A stretch of DNA of 14,085 bases from DSWT01 sp034433375 (GCA_034433375.1 DAOUAQ010000096.1:1-14085); one strand, 5' to 3'; counted from the stretch's first letter, positions 6,323-13,453 are shown. The notes: generated from the sequence alone by a model not told the origin. Program-made: numbers and translations.

Positions 6323-6652
6323 ATGAAACTGGCTAAAATAATCTCCATTCTTGGTGTGCTGGCGATGACAGCCGTACTGGTCAATGGCTTCACGCGCGGT
6401 GACTTCTCCGGTGAAGGTAGCCAACTTCTCGCTATGCCGTGGGGCATCGTCTCGCTCGTGGACTTGTACACGGGATTCATCCTCTTCTCGGGCTGGATCA
6501 TCTACCGTGAGAAATCCCTACCCGTCGCCATTCTATGGACAATCGCGATGATGATTTTGGGATTCTTCACAGGCAGCCTGTACGCTTTCATCGCACTGCA
6601 AACCAGCGGCAACGATTGGCGCAAATTCTGGCTAGGAAAGCATACGGGATAG
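6323..6652 (+). CDS. small membrane protein, DUF1475-like
   Basis: This is a 109-residue integral membrane protein with about three hydrophobic helices, near residues 4-22, 38-59 and 67-93. The pattern MKLAKIISILGVLAMTAVL, then PWGIVSLVDLYTGF with SGWIIYREKS, then an LGFFTGSLYAFIAL helix, agrees with my memory of the DUF1475 family, which has no established function. The ATG at 6323 is fixed by AGGAG at 6311-6315, which overlaps the DegV stop region; a longer open frame upstream runs inside the DegV gene and is not used. It is translationally close to DegV and followed by a membrane enzyme with likely lipid substrates, so a role in membrane lipid handling is possible but only inferred. Confidence 0.8.
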   Translation: MKLAKIISILGVLAMTAVLVNGFTRGDFSGEGSQLLAMPWGIVSLVDLYTGFILFSGWIIYREKSLPVAILWTIAMMILGFFTGSLYAFIALQTSGNDWRKFWLGKHTG

Positions 6653-6725
6653 AGCACGCGAACTGCTGGAGGAGTTTCGCAACAACGCGCCTGCGCCCTG
6701 GCAAGGGCAGCGGCGCGGATTTTAA
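6636..6725 (+). pseudogene. possible stray C-terminal gene tail
   Basis: In the frame beginning at 6636, different from the DUF1475 frame, an open run ends in TAA at 6723-6725. Its last residues, ARELLEEFRNNAPAPWQGQ and then RRGF, read like a genuine protein C-terminus: an amphipathic helix with a Pro/Trp end. An in-frame TAG at 6633-6635 and the absence of a start codon mean it cannot be a gene by itself. It could be the scar of a deletion that joined two genes, or chance. I cannot name the parent family. Confidence 0.25.
6686..6723 (+). terminator. GC-rich hairpin with short T run between the DUF1475 and DUF1295 genes
   Basis: CGCGCC at 6686-6691 pairs with GGCGCG at 6712-6717, and after a small internal loop GCCCT (6695-6699) pairs with AGGGC (6704-6708) around a GGCA loop. 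TTTT follows at 6720-6723. This has the form of a factor-independent terminator or attenuator after the DegV-DUF1475 pair. The T run is short, so readthrough into the next gene is likely. Confidence 0.5.
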
Positions 6726-6756
6726 CCCCTATAGCACAATAAAAGGACAAAATACC

Positions 6757-7623
6757 ATGAAGACGAATGATCGTAATGCGCTCATCACGTTTCCCATTTT
6801 AGTCGTGATTGGACTTCTCGTCGCCTGGGCCGGCAGTCAGGGGGGGACGGCGGTCTTTGGCGTCCCGTTATTTGCCCTGTTGGTGGGGTTGATCTTTCTG
6901 ATCCAATGGCTGGTCTTCATCCCCGCCTACGTGCGGCAAACAGAAAAGTTCTTCGATCTGACGGGTAGCCTCACGTATATTTCGGTGGTCACGATAGCCG
7001 TTTTTCTTAGCCCTGGCGCGGATGCAAGAGCGATCCTTCTCACGGCGCTGGTCGTCATCTGGGCGCTGCGTCTGGGTAGTTTCTTATTCACGCGCGTCAA
7101 AAAAGCGGGGAAGGATGATCGTTTCGATGAGATAAAACCTTCCTTTATCCGTTTTCTCAACGTCTGGACGGTGCAAGCCTTGTGGGTGACGTTCACGATG
7201 GCGGCGGCGCTGGTCGCTATCACAACGATCACCCGCAAACCATTGGATGGATTTGCCATCGGCGGTTTTCTGATATGGGGGTTCGGCTTTGCCTTTGAAG
7301 TCATCGCCGATCTCCAAAAAAGCCGCTTTAGAGCTAATCCAGAGAACAAAGGCAAGTTTATCCAAACGGGGTTATGGTCTCGCTCGCGACATCCCAACTA
7401 TTTTGGCGAAATTGTACTCTGGGTCGGAGTGGCGCTGATTGCCCTTCCTGTTCTGCAAGGCTGGCAGTGGATTGCCCTGATTTCTCCCGTTTTCGTCACC
7501 CTGCTGCTGACGCGCGTCAGTGGTATCCCGCTCCTGGAGAAAAAGGCGGATGAGAAATGGGGTGGGCAGGAAGATTATGAGGCGTACAAGAAGAGGATTC
7601 CGGTATTGATTCCACGATGGTGA
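6757..7623 (+). CDS. DUF1295 family membrane protein (steroid 5-alpha-reductase-like)
   Basis: This 288-residue multi-pass membrane protein belongs to the DUF1295 branch of the 3-oxo-5-alpha-steroid 4-dehydrogenase/isoprenylcysteine methyltransferase-like fold. Family landmarks are EKFFDLTGSLTYI (63-75), the long conserved C-terminal block ADLQKSRFRANPENKGKF (184-201), SRHPNYFGEI (210-219) and the terminal YEAYKKRIPVLIP. About seven to eight hydrophobic helices are visible. Characterised relatives reduce double bonds of lipids with NADPH, but most bacterial DUF1295 proteins are untested, so the substrate is unknown. The ATG at 6757 is preceded by AAAAGGA about nine bases away; the longer open frame beginning at 6535 runs through the preceding gene and lacks family similarity. 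It faces the large lipoprotein gene. Confidence 0.88.
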   Translation: MKTNDRNALITFPILVVIGLLVAWAGSQGGTAVFGVPLFALLVGLIFLIQWLVFIPAYVRQTEKFFDLTGSLTYISVVTIAVFLSPGADARAILLTALVVIWALRLGSFLFTRVKKAGKDDRFDEIKPSFIRFLNVWTVQALWVTFTMAAALVAITTITRKPLDGFAIGGFLIWGFGFAFEVIADLQKSRFRANPENKGKFIQTGLWSRSRHPNYFGEIVLWVGVALIALPVLQGWQWIALISPVFVTLLLTRVSGIPLLEKKADEKWGGQEDYEAYKKRIPVLIPRW

Positions 7624-7702
7624 AGATGAATTGGACCAGATATGTACGCTACGTTGACGCACAACCCTGGCGAGTTGGTCTAGACAAGACAACTACTGGG
7701 AT

Positions 7703-10700
7703 TTAAGGCTGCGAACGATACACCAACGTCGCCACACTACCGGCGGGCAGCAACACGCTTTCGCCCTCCACCTGCGCCGGGCGGCTCAGGAGGCCGTCCT
7801 GCGATACCCAAGCTGCGGTGAACGTGCCGGCGCCGGTGCAGGAAACCAGGCGCGATTTTCCCGCGTTGTACAGCACCACGACCACCATCCCGTCGGGGTT
7901 GTCGAACGCCACGCTCAGGATGTCGGCCTCGAAGGTCGTCGCTACGCGGACTGCGCCCGGCTGGGCCGCGCGGTAGAAGTGGCGCGACACAGCGTAACGT
8001 GAGGTCGCTTGATTATCCACCACCAGCCCAAACTTTGCGTTGCCGGAGGTTTCGGCCAGCGTCCACCACACCCAGGCCGAGGCTTTCCCGTAGACCAGGG
8101 CGTTGTAGATGTTGCCGAACAGTGTTTCAGCGCCTGACCACGTATCGGCGTGGCCGCTGGTTTCGGTCATCCAGACCTGACGCGGGCGAGCCGCATTGGC
8201 CCACTTCGCGATGCTGCTCCACTCCTGCGCGCCCGCGCCGCCGACCCGGATGCCGTCGGCGTCGTAGTTGTGAATGGCGATAATGTCCGTGCCCTGGCTC
8301 GCTTCGGACAGCAGGTCAAGCTGCCGGATGTATTCGTGGATGCCGCCCTGCGCGGGCAGGGCTTCGGGCATAAAGAGCTTCGTCTGGATGCCCTCTGCCG
8401 CAAATCTGACGGCAACGACGTGCAGCACGCGCGCCATTCTCTCCGGCGACAGCAGCGCCGAGGCGTAAGGTTCGTTGAACTGCGGTTCGTTTTGCACCGA
8501 AATGGCATACAGGTCAATGTCGGTGTGCTCCTTGATGACCCGCACAATCGCTGCCAGAAATTCCGCGTATTCCTCGTCGTACCGCTCTTCGACGAAGTTA
8601 TCCCCTGAGGTGGGAAGCGCGGCCTGCGTGCGGTTCTTCTTCATCCAGGCCGGCGGACTCCAGACGGTGAGGATGAACTTGTCAATTGCCGTTTCCGCTT
8701 TCAAGCGGCGCATCCAGTCAAGCGGGATAGCGGAGGCGTTGAAGGCGCTGAAATCGGTGACGTAGGGGTTGTCATTGTCGTTGCGCGGCTCGAAGTCAAC
8801 GTCAATGATGCCAAACCGCGCTACGGTGACGCCCAAATCCTGGACGAAAGGCAACACCAGGTCTTGCCGGGCCGTATTCCACACTCCGGTCCCCAGAAAC
8901 GCGCCGAAGCCGTCTATGGTTTGGTAGCGGGTGCTGCGATCCACGGCAACCAGTGTGGTATCGCCGCGCGCAGGGATGATGATGTCCACGTATTTTTCGG
9001 CCTTCCGGTTTTCCTGGCCGGAAACTGTAATTTTCAGTCTGGTAGTCCCTGCGGCCTGGGACGCGGCTCTCAAGTCCAACAACAGGTTGTTCCCCTGCAA
9101 GGATAGCTCCGCAAAAGCAAGTAATGTGGGATCGGCGCCGGCCAGCTCGGCCTGGTCGCCGTCCGCCATCCCGGAAACGGGGATCAACTCGGTGAGAGCG
9201 CCGCCTTGCAGCAGCGTGAGGCGCACGGGCGCATGAATCACCAGCGGCGGCGGCGCGGCGCGTACCTCGGCGGCGCTGCCGATCTTCAGATCATCCAGCC
9301 AGAACGTCCCCTTGTGCAGCAAGCCGGGAGCGAAGTTGATCAGCAGCGATTTGATGCGCGAAAAATCAACCGTTTTCCCCTCTGCATCCAGGTTTTTGCC
9401 GGAGAAATCCAGCGCGTAATCTTTCCACTCCGTCCCGACCAGCACGGTCACAGTCCCGGCGGTGTTGTAGACGTCATTGGCGTCCCACAAGAAGATCAGC
9501 ATAGCCGTCTCTTTGTCGGCCTTCATGCGCAATGTGATGATGGGATTGGCGCTGATGTCCAGTTCGGTCGGCAAGGCGTACCATAGCCCCGCCCATTGAT
9601 TGTTGGTGGCGTATTTGTCAATCTCCACCCGCAAGACGCCGTCCTCAATGGAGAGGGTGTGCGCCCCTTCTCCGCTGCCGGCCAGGGTAGGCTCCACCTC
9701 CGGCCCATCGAAGGTATCGGTTAAGCCGGTGATAGGCGGCTGGATGATGGCGACCGGCACTGTATGGGTGGTCGCGACATTGCCCTGGTTGCGTTCGTTG
9801 CCGCCGTTGTCGGTCGCGGTGATGACCACCGAGGCGTTGCCCACAGTTCCTGGGGCAGCCTGGAGCGCCAGTACGCCGTCTTCCACAATGGCGACAAGGC
9901 CCGGCGTGTCCGAGCACGCGGTGAGCTTTACCTGGTCATCAGGCTCGCCGCCGGAAATGCCGGTGATGGCTTGCCGCAGTTCACTGCCGGTGTTCATGAC
10001 GATGAGAGCAGGGCTGTCGAACGTGGGAGGCCGGTTGATCTCCGGGTAAACCGCCACATCGAAAGTGCGGCTTGCGCTGGCGCCGCGATCGTCGGTGAGC
10101 GTCACGGTGATGCGCGTGGTTCCGGCAGAAACGGCTTTGAGCTTCAGCCTGGCCCAACGGCTGATGTGGTCATAGTCAACCTCTTCTACAGCAACGATAT
10201 CCACATCCTGACTTTCTGCCGACAAGGTGAGCTGTTGCGCCGAGGCCGGGTCGCCGTCATCCAGCCCGGTCAGACGCAGGTTGGCAACGCTGTTTAGCGC
10301 GAGTATCTGCCCGGCAATCTCATTCAGCACGGGCGGACTGTTCTCCGAAACGGTCAGCTCGAAGGGCAGGCGAACGGTCTTGCCGTCCTTTTCACCGCGT
10401 AAAACCACCGTCCCGCTGCCGGGCGCACCGGTGAGGGTGTAGACGAACTGCCCGTCCACAAATTCGGCGGTCTTGACGATGTCTGGAAGTTCCGCGCGCC
10501 AGGTTGCACCGGCATCGGCCTCGGTCAACGGATAAGGCACGGCCGGTCGAGGCGCATCGCCGAGCGTCACCGCCACGTCCGGCAGGGGCGCATAATTCAG
10601 CCCGCGCACGGCCCCGCCACCGAGGAGAATGTCGCGCAGCAGAACTTTCGCGCGGCACACCGGCGCGCCGCGATTGAAGGCGATGCGCATCCCGGTGATC

Positions 10701-11176
10701 CGGGTGAGATCAATAGAGAGCTTCGTGAGGTCAAAACTGTGGGTCAGCGGGTGGAGACCGTGGGCCATCTCCTGATTCGCCATATTGCCCGGCATCCAGC
10801 CTTGTTTGCCGGTAGCATCCACCAGCCCCACAACGATGTTGGCGGAGATGTCGGAAAGGGCCGTCAGGCTGGCAAAGGGCGCACCGCTGATGTCTATGAC
10901 GGGGAAGGTCGCTTCCATGTAGGCATTTTCGGTGACCTTGTTGGCTTGCACGTGCAGTCCATCTTCCCGGGCTTCAAGCGCGTAGTCGTTGCCGCCTTGC
11001 CACAGAGCGAGGTCGGCGGAACCGTCCCAGGTGGGAATGGGCGTCGCGGTTGGCGTTGGCTGCGGTGTTGGAGAAGCGGTTGGGGACGGCGTGGTTTGCG
11101 CGCCGCAACCGAAGAGCAGGCCAAGGATCAGGAGTGACGCGAGGAACAGCACATTTCGTCTGGGCGATTGTGTCAT
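7703..11176 (-). CDS. large multidomain lipoprotein with C-terminal GH30-type glycosidase
   Basis: This 1157-residue surface lipoprotein has a signal peptide ending in the lipobox LFGC (Cys24) and then a Thr/Pro linker (about 28-50). A beta-sandwich, carbohydrate-binding-like region spans about 52-175, with Ig/cadherin-like modules at about 180-278, 279-378 and 379-480. A second carbohydrate-binding-like module (481-632, TDTFDGPE opening, FWLDDLKIG end) and another Ig-like module precede the catalytic (beta/alpha)8 domain from about 738. The catalytic part begins YQTIDGFGAFLG. Its likely acid/base is Glu897 (SVQNEPQF) and nucleophile Glu1005 (MTETSG), as in GH30 glucosylceramidase/xylanase-type enzymes; a beta-sandwich follows. 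The ATG at 11176 has GAGG nine bases upstream; a TTG five codons earlier is less likely. Substrate specificity cannot be read here, but the product should degrade polysaccharide outside the cell. Confidence 0.88.
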   Translation of the reverse strand: MTQSPRRNVLFLASLLILGLLFGCGAQTTPSPTASPTPQPTPTATPIPTWDGSADLALWQGGNDYALEAREDGLHVQANKVTENAYMEATFPVIDISGAPFASLTALSDISANIVVGLVDATGKQGWMPGNMANQEMAHGLHPLTHSFDLTKLSIDLTRITGMRIAFNRGAPVCRAKVLLRDILLGGGAVRGLNYAPLPDVAVTLGDAPRPAVPYPLTEADAGATWRAELPDIVKTAEFVDGQFVYTLTGAPGSGTVVLRGEKDGKTVRLPFELTVSENSPPVLNEIAGQILALNSVANLRLTGLDDGDPASAQQLTLSAESQDVDIVAVEEVDYDHISRWARLKLKAVSAGTTRITVTLTDDRGASASRTFDVAVYPEINRPPTFDSPALIVMNTGSELRQAITGISGGEPDDQVKLTACSDTPGLVAIVEDGVLALQAAPGTVGNASVVITATDNGGNERNQGNVATTHTVPVAIIQPPITGLTDTFDGPEVEPTLAGSGEGAHTLSIEDGVLRVEIDKYATNNQWAGLWYALPTELDISANPIITLRMKADKETAMLIFLWDANDVYNTAGTVTVLVGTEWKDYALDFSGKNLDAEGKTVDFSRIKSLLINFAPGLLHKGTFWLDDLKIGSAAEVRAAPPPLVIHAPVRLTLLQGGALTELIPVSGMADGDQAELAGADPTLLAFAELSLQGNNLLLDLRAASQAAGTTRLKITVSGQENRKAEKYVDIIIPARGDTTLVAVDRSTRYQTIDGFGAFLGTGVWNTARQDLVLPFVQDLGVTVARFGIIDVDFEPRNDNDNPYVTDFSAFNASAIPLDWMRRLKAETAIDKFILTVWSPPAWMKKNRTQAALPTSGDNFVEERYDEEYAEFLAAIVRVIKEHTDIDLYAISVQNEPQFNEPYASALLSPERMARVLHVVAVRFAAEGIQTKLFMPEALPAQGGIHEYIRQLDLLSEASQGTDIIAIHNYDADGIRVGGAGAQEWSSIAKWANAARPRQVWMTETSGHADTWSGAETLFGNIYNALVYGKASAWVWWTLAETSGNAKFGLVVDNQATSRYAVSRHFYRAAQPGAVRVATTFEADILSVAFDNPDGMVVVVLYNAGKSRLVSCTGAGTFTAAWVSQDGLLSRPAQVEGESVLLPAGSVATLVYRSQP

Positions 11177-11221
11177 AGCAGATATCCTCAAAAAGTGAGC
11201 ACTAATGGTGCGTATTGCAAT

Positions 11222-11335
11222 TCACAACTCCTCTGGTTCAGTGCGCATACTGAGCGCAAGCATTTCAATTCTTACGACTCATCCATTCGCGTCAAAGTCG
11301 AGGAACACGCCTGGCTGAACTTCTTCAGACTCTAC
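11222..11335 (-). pseudogene. degraded C-terminal half of a DUF2283 gene with in-frame TGA
   Basis: On the minus strand, in the same frame as the PIN toxin stop and starting five codons after it, the sequence reads VESEEVQPGVFLDFDANG, then TGA (11281-11279), then VVRIEMLALSMRTEPEEL and a final TGA at 11224-11222. This matches the C-terminal half of DUF2283 proteins as I remember them (EVxPGVxLDYDxxGxVVGIEIL). The N-terminal half, usually YDxExDALYI, is absent, its place being taken by the PIN gene, and there is no start codon or ribosome binding site. It is best read as a relic left by a deletion and a point mutation. DUF2283 genes often sit in toxin-antitoxin-like neighbourhoods. Confidence 0.7.
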
Positions 11336-11350
11336 GTTGATCGCGCACGG

Positions 11351-11791
11351 CTAGAATAACTGCGCACGCAGCCAGGCAAGACAATCTCCGGGCGTGCCAA
11401 TCAAAAACGGTAATGTTTGCGCCTGGGGATTATTGACCAGGTGTTGGCGATCCAGCGATACAAGGTAATCCACCTGCGTGATCAACGCCTCAGCTACGAT
11501 ATTGGCATCTGGCGCATAAGCTACCACAGCTTGGGCCTGTACGCAGGCCGCCGGCTCCGCTGAAGAGCCAACGTGAATTCTGGCGCGATCCAGTAAAATC
11601 GCCAGACTGCTCTTACTGGCCGGCGATTTGCGGGTCAGGACGGTGTCCATCTCTGCCATTACGCTTGGCCCAACCCACAACGCAATCACGCCAGCCTCGC
11701 CTAATTTCAGCAGTTGCCGCGCGCCCCCCGTCTCCGAGAATATGGCGGCAAAGAGCACGCTGGTATCGAGGAAAATGCGCTTACTGCCCAC
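11351..11791 (-). CDS. PIN-domain toxin
   Basis: This is a 146-residue PIN-domain protein, the probable RNase toxin of the second toxin-antitoxin pair. The acidic set is visible: Asp9 in IFLDTSVLFAA, Glu47 in SVMAEMDTVL, Asp95 in YAPDANIVAEA and Asp114 in YLVSLDRQHL. The wording (IFLDTSVLFAAIFSETGGA and a late VSLDRQHL) differs from the first PIN toxin of this window and fits the group of putative PIN toxins paired with AbrB-type partners. The start is a GTG at 11791, chosen because GAGGAG lies ten bases upstream inside the antitoxin gene; a GTG at 11800 would be too close to it. It overlaps the antitoxin by 11 bases. The DUF2283 relic follows in frame after its stop. Confidence 0.85.
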   Translation of the reverse strand: MGSKRIFLDTSVLFAAIFSETGGARQLLKLGEAGVIALWVGPSVMAEMDTVLTRKSPASKSSLAILLDRARIHVGSSAEPAACVQAQAVVAYAPDANIVAEALITQVDYLVSLDRQHLVNNPQAQTLPFLIGTPGDCLAWLRAQLF

Positions 11792-12035
11792 GGCGCTCAC
11801 GCTCCTCGCGCAGAGCCTGGAGCATACTCTCCAATGTCTGCCCATCAGCGGCCCACTGTTCCGCGACCTGGTCGGCGAGGAAATCAATCTGGGAAGACTG
11901 CGGGCTGAGGATAAAGATTCCACCCAGGTCGAGCAACGTCAAGTTAGCGCCGCCGCGCAAACGATAGGTGTCGCGCAATTTCTTAGGGAGTGTAATCACG
12001 CCCCGATCGGTCATCTGTACGGTTGTCTCAGACAT
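11781..12035 (-). CDS. AbrB/MazE-like antitoxin
   Basis: This 84-residue antitoxin has an N-terminal AbrB/SpoVT swapped-hairpin DNA-binding domain: VQMTDRGVITLPKKLRDTYRLRGGANLTLLDLGGIFILSP, about residues 6-46. The C-terminal part (about 47-84) is a charged, probably helical tail that would wrap and block the PIN toxin. The ATG at 12035 is preceded by AAAGGGG with six bases of spacing. The toxin start lies within its last codons, giving coupled translation with the antitoxin first. Autorepression is expected for the family; three 8-bp direct repeats just upstream are the likely target. Confidence 0.88.
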   Translation of the reverse strand: MSETTVQMTDRGVITLPKKLRDTYRLRGGANLTLLDLGGIFILSPQSSQIDFLADQVAEQWAADGQTLESMLQALREERERRGQ

Positions 12036-12048
12036 TGCTGGCCCCTTT

Positions 12049-12072
12049 CTGCTTTACTGCTTTTCCGCTTTA
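12049..12072. repeat. three 8-bp direct repeats, probable antitoxin operator
   Basis: CTGCTTTA (12049-12056), CTGCTTTT (12057-12064) and CCGCTTTA (12065-12072) follow one another without gaps. They lie between the -10 box and the ribosome binding site of the AbrB-type antitoxin gene, covering the predicted transcription start. AbrB/MazE-type antitoxins bind repeated half-sites near their own promoters; that these are the sites is inference. Confidence 0.6.
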
Positions 12073-12073
12073 C

Positions 12074-12102
12074 AGTATATCGGCAAAACAGAAAAAAGTC
12101 AA
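12074..12102 (-). promoter_or_regulatory. promoter of the AbrB/PIN operon
   Basis: On the minus strand TTGACT (plus positions 12102-12097) and TATACT (12079-12074) are separated by 17 bases. Transcription would start near 12067, about 32 bases before the antitoxin ATG. The -35 box overlaps the stop codon of the upstream membrane-protein gene, so the toxin-antitoxin pair does not depend on that gene for transcription. Confidence 0.7.
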
Positions 12103-12440
12103 AAACAGATTTTCAGAAAGAGCCAAAACACCGACATTCCGGCAACAGCAGCCAGGCCCGCAGCCGAAGCGTCAGGATCATTACCGAGCCACCCTACCAA
12201 ACCGCCGAATAAAAACATGGCGCCCATCCCCACCATGGTCAGCTCCCCACAGGCCCAACCCCCTAACCAAAACAACATCACGGTGATTGAAAGCCAATCT
12301 TTGCGGGTAGGAATGGTGATAATCAAAGCGGATTCTCTGTCTTCGATTGTGCTACGCGGTGAAGCCGGTTGCATCACTGGCATATAAACCTCCAAGACAG
12401 TCACATCGTCATCAGTCAGGTAGCCATTCGTCACACTCAT
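12099..12440 (-). CDS. small hypothetical membrane protein, possibly C-terminally truncated
   Basis: This is a 113-residue protein with a soluble N-terminal part (MSVTNGYLTDDDVTVLEVYM) followed by SALIITIPTRKDWLSITVMLFWLGGWACGE and two to three hydrophobic segments, about residues 50-66, 70-85 and 93-112. The IPxRKxW...FWLGGWxxGE pattern resembles, from memory, the start of a family of membrane proteins in which a longer C-terminal beta-domain follows the helices; here the protein stops right after a helix (FWLFLKICF), so it may be shortened. The ATG at 12440 is preferred because GGAG lies four bases upstream. An ATG at 12452 and an open frame up to 12503 are alternatives. No function can be given. 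Confidence 0.55.
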   Translation of the reverse strand: MSVTNGYLTDDDVTVLEVYMPVMQPASPRSTIEDRESALIITIPTRKDWLSITVMLFWLGGWACGELTMVGMGAMFLFGGLVGWLGNDPDASAAGLAAVAGMSVFWLFLKICF

Positions 12441-12518
12441 GATACTCCGCATCGCCAACTTGTGTCGTGTTGTGGTTTGTCGGTGTTGCCCCGCTGCTTG
12501 CAACTTTTCTCATTCGCC

Positions 12519-12548
12519 CTACACTTGACGGTGCTTCTACGTGTAGAA
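12519..12548. promoter_or_regulatory. overlapping inverted repeats upstream of the esterase gene
   Basis: TTCTAC (12535-12540) and GTAGAA (12543-12548) form a compact dyad around GT, and CTACAC (12519-12524) can alternatively pair with GTGTAG (12541-12546). A TTGACG that could act as a -35 box lies between at 12525-12530, but no convincing -10 box follows at the right distance. This may be a regulator site for the esterase gene; support is only positional. Confidence 0.3.
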
Positions 12549-12576
12549 ATTCTCAACAAAAATCAAGGGGGTTGCT

Positions 12577-13413
12577 ATGGCTTTGCTACACTGCAATTTC
12601 TGGTCTGAGGTGTTACAGCTATCGTGTTCGATGGATGTGATTCTACCTGAACCCAAACGTTCGCCGGACGGCGAGGTGTTGACGCCACCGCGCCTGTATC
12701 CTACCCTGTACCTGCTTCACGGTTTGTCGGACGATCACACGATCTGGCAACGGCGCACGTCCGTCGAGCGGTACGTGGCGGAGATGGGACTGGCCGTCGT
12801 CATGCCGGCGGTGGATCGCAGCTTCTACACGGATATGGCGGCGGGCAATCGTTATTGGACGTTTATCAGCGCCGAGTTGCCTGCCCTGGCGCGCGCTTTG
12901 TTCCCACTCTCACCCGCGCGGGAAGACAATTTCGTGGCGGGTCTGTCGATGGGCGGCTATGGCGCGTTCAAGCTGGCTTTGAGCTACCCGGAACGTTTCG
13001 CGGCCGCGGCAAGCCTCTCCGGCGCGGTGAACATCGCCGAGTTACGTCGCGTGCCCGATCCCGTATGGCGCGCCGAGTTCAAACGTATCTTCGGCAGCCT
13101 GCGGCAACTGCCCGGCAGCCGTCACGACTTGCTCCACCTGGCCGAAGAAGTCGCGGCTTCGGAGTGGAAAGAGGAACTGGCGCTGTTCCAGTGGTGCGGC
13201 GCCGAGGATTTTCTCCATGCTGACAATGTGCTTTTTCGCGACCACGCCCTGGCACTGGGGCTGAACCTGACCTACGGCGAAGGGCCGGGCGGCCACACCT
13301 GGGATATGTGGGATGCGCAAATCCAGCGCGTGCTGGCGTGGCTGCCGCTCGCGCGCCCGGCGGCAGAGAGCGAAGCATCCCAACCGAAGCCAGAGCAAAC
13401 ACAAGAAGAATAG
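12577..13413 (+). CDS. esterase, EstA/esterase-D (CE1-like) alpha/beta hydrolase
   Basis: This 278-residue alpha/beta-hydrolase is of the tributyrin esterase/S-formylglutathione hydrolase-like group. The opening YPTLYLLHGLSDDHTIWQRR carries the HGL oxyanion region (residues 48-50). GLSMGGYGA holds the nucleophile Ser124, Asp211 in CGAEDFLHADN is the probable acid, and His240 in GPGGHTWDMWD completes the triad. There is no signal peptide, so it should act in the cytoplasm on small acyl esters, for example acetylated or feruloylated sugars or simple esters. The last 20 residues are a polar Glu/Gln-rich tail. The start is fixed by AAGGGGG five bases before the ATG. It lies before a beta-helix lipoprotein gene in the same direction, 40 bases away. 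Confidence 0.88.
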   Translation: MALLHCNFWSEVLQLSCSMDVILPEPKRSPDGEVLTPPRLYPTLYLLHGLSDDHTIWQRRTSVERYVAEMGLAVVMPAVDRSFYTDMAAGNRYWTFISAELPALARALFPLSPAREDNFVAGLSMGGYGAFKLALSYPERFAAAASLSGAVNIAELRRVPDPVWRAEFKRIFGSLRQLPGSRHDLLHLAEEVAASEWKEELALFQWCGAEDFLHADNVLFRDHALALGLNLTYGEGPGGHTWDMWDAQIQRVLAWLPLARPAAESEASQPKPEQTQEE

Positions 13414-13453
13414 GCGTTATCCCTTGACCCGCTTTTTGTTACCGAGGTGGATT

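Noticed and set aside
7624..7702. Hairpin between TGGACCA-like and TGGTCTA-like segments as a bidirectional terminator
   Set aside because: Pairing is imperfect, the loop is long and no T run follows; nothing else is visible in this short convergent gap.
11279..11281. In-frame TGA of the DUF2283-like stretch as selenocysteine or recoded tryptophan
   Set aside because: The stretch has no start or N-terminal half, no selenocysteine-insertion hairpin is evident, and other genes here do not use internal TGA; a null mutation is simpler.
11192..11300. Promoter for the large lipoprotein gene
   Set aside because: TTGACG and TTGAAA candidates exist on the minus strand but no -10 box lies at an acceptable distance.
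11168..11359. Plus-strand 63-codon frame over the gap before the toxin gene
   Set aside because: The minus strand of the same bases carries the recognisable DUF2283 relic, and the plus frame has no ribosome binding site.
13414..13453. TTGACC near 13424 as a promoter for the beta-helix gene
   Set aside because: No -10-like hexamer lies 16-18 bases downstream.
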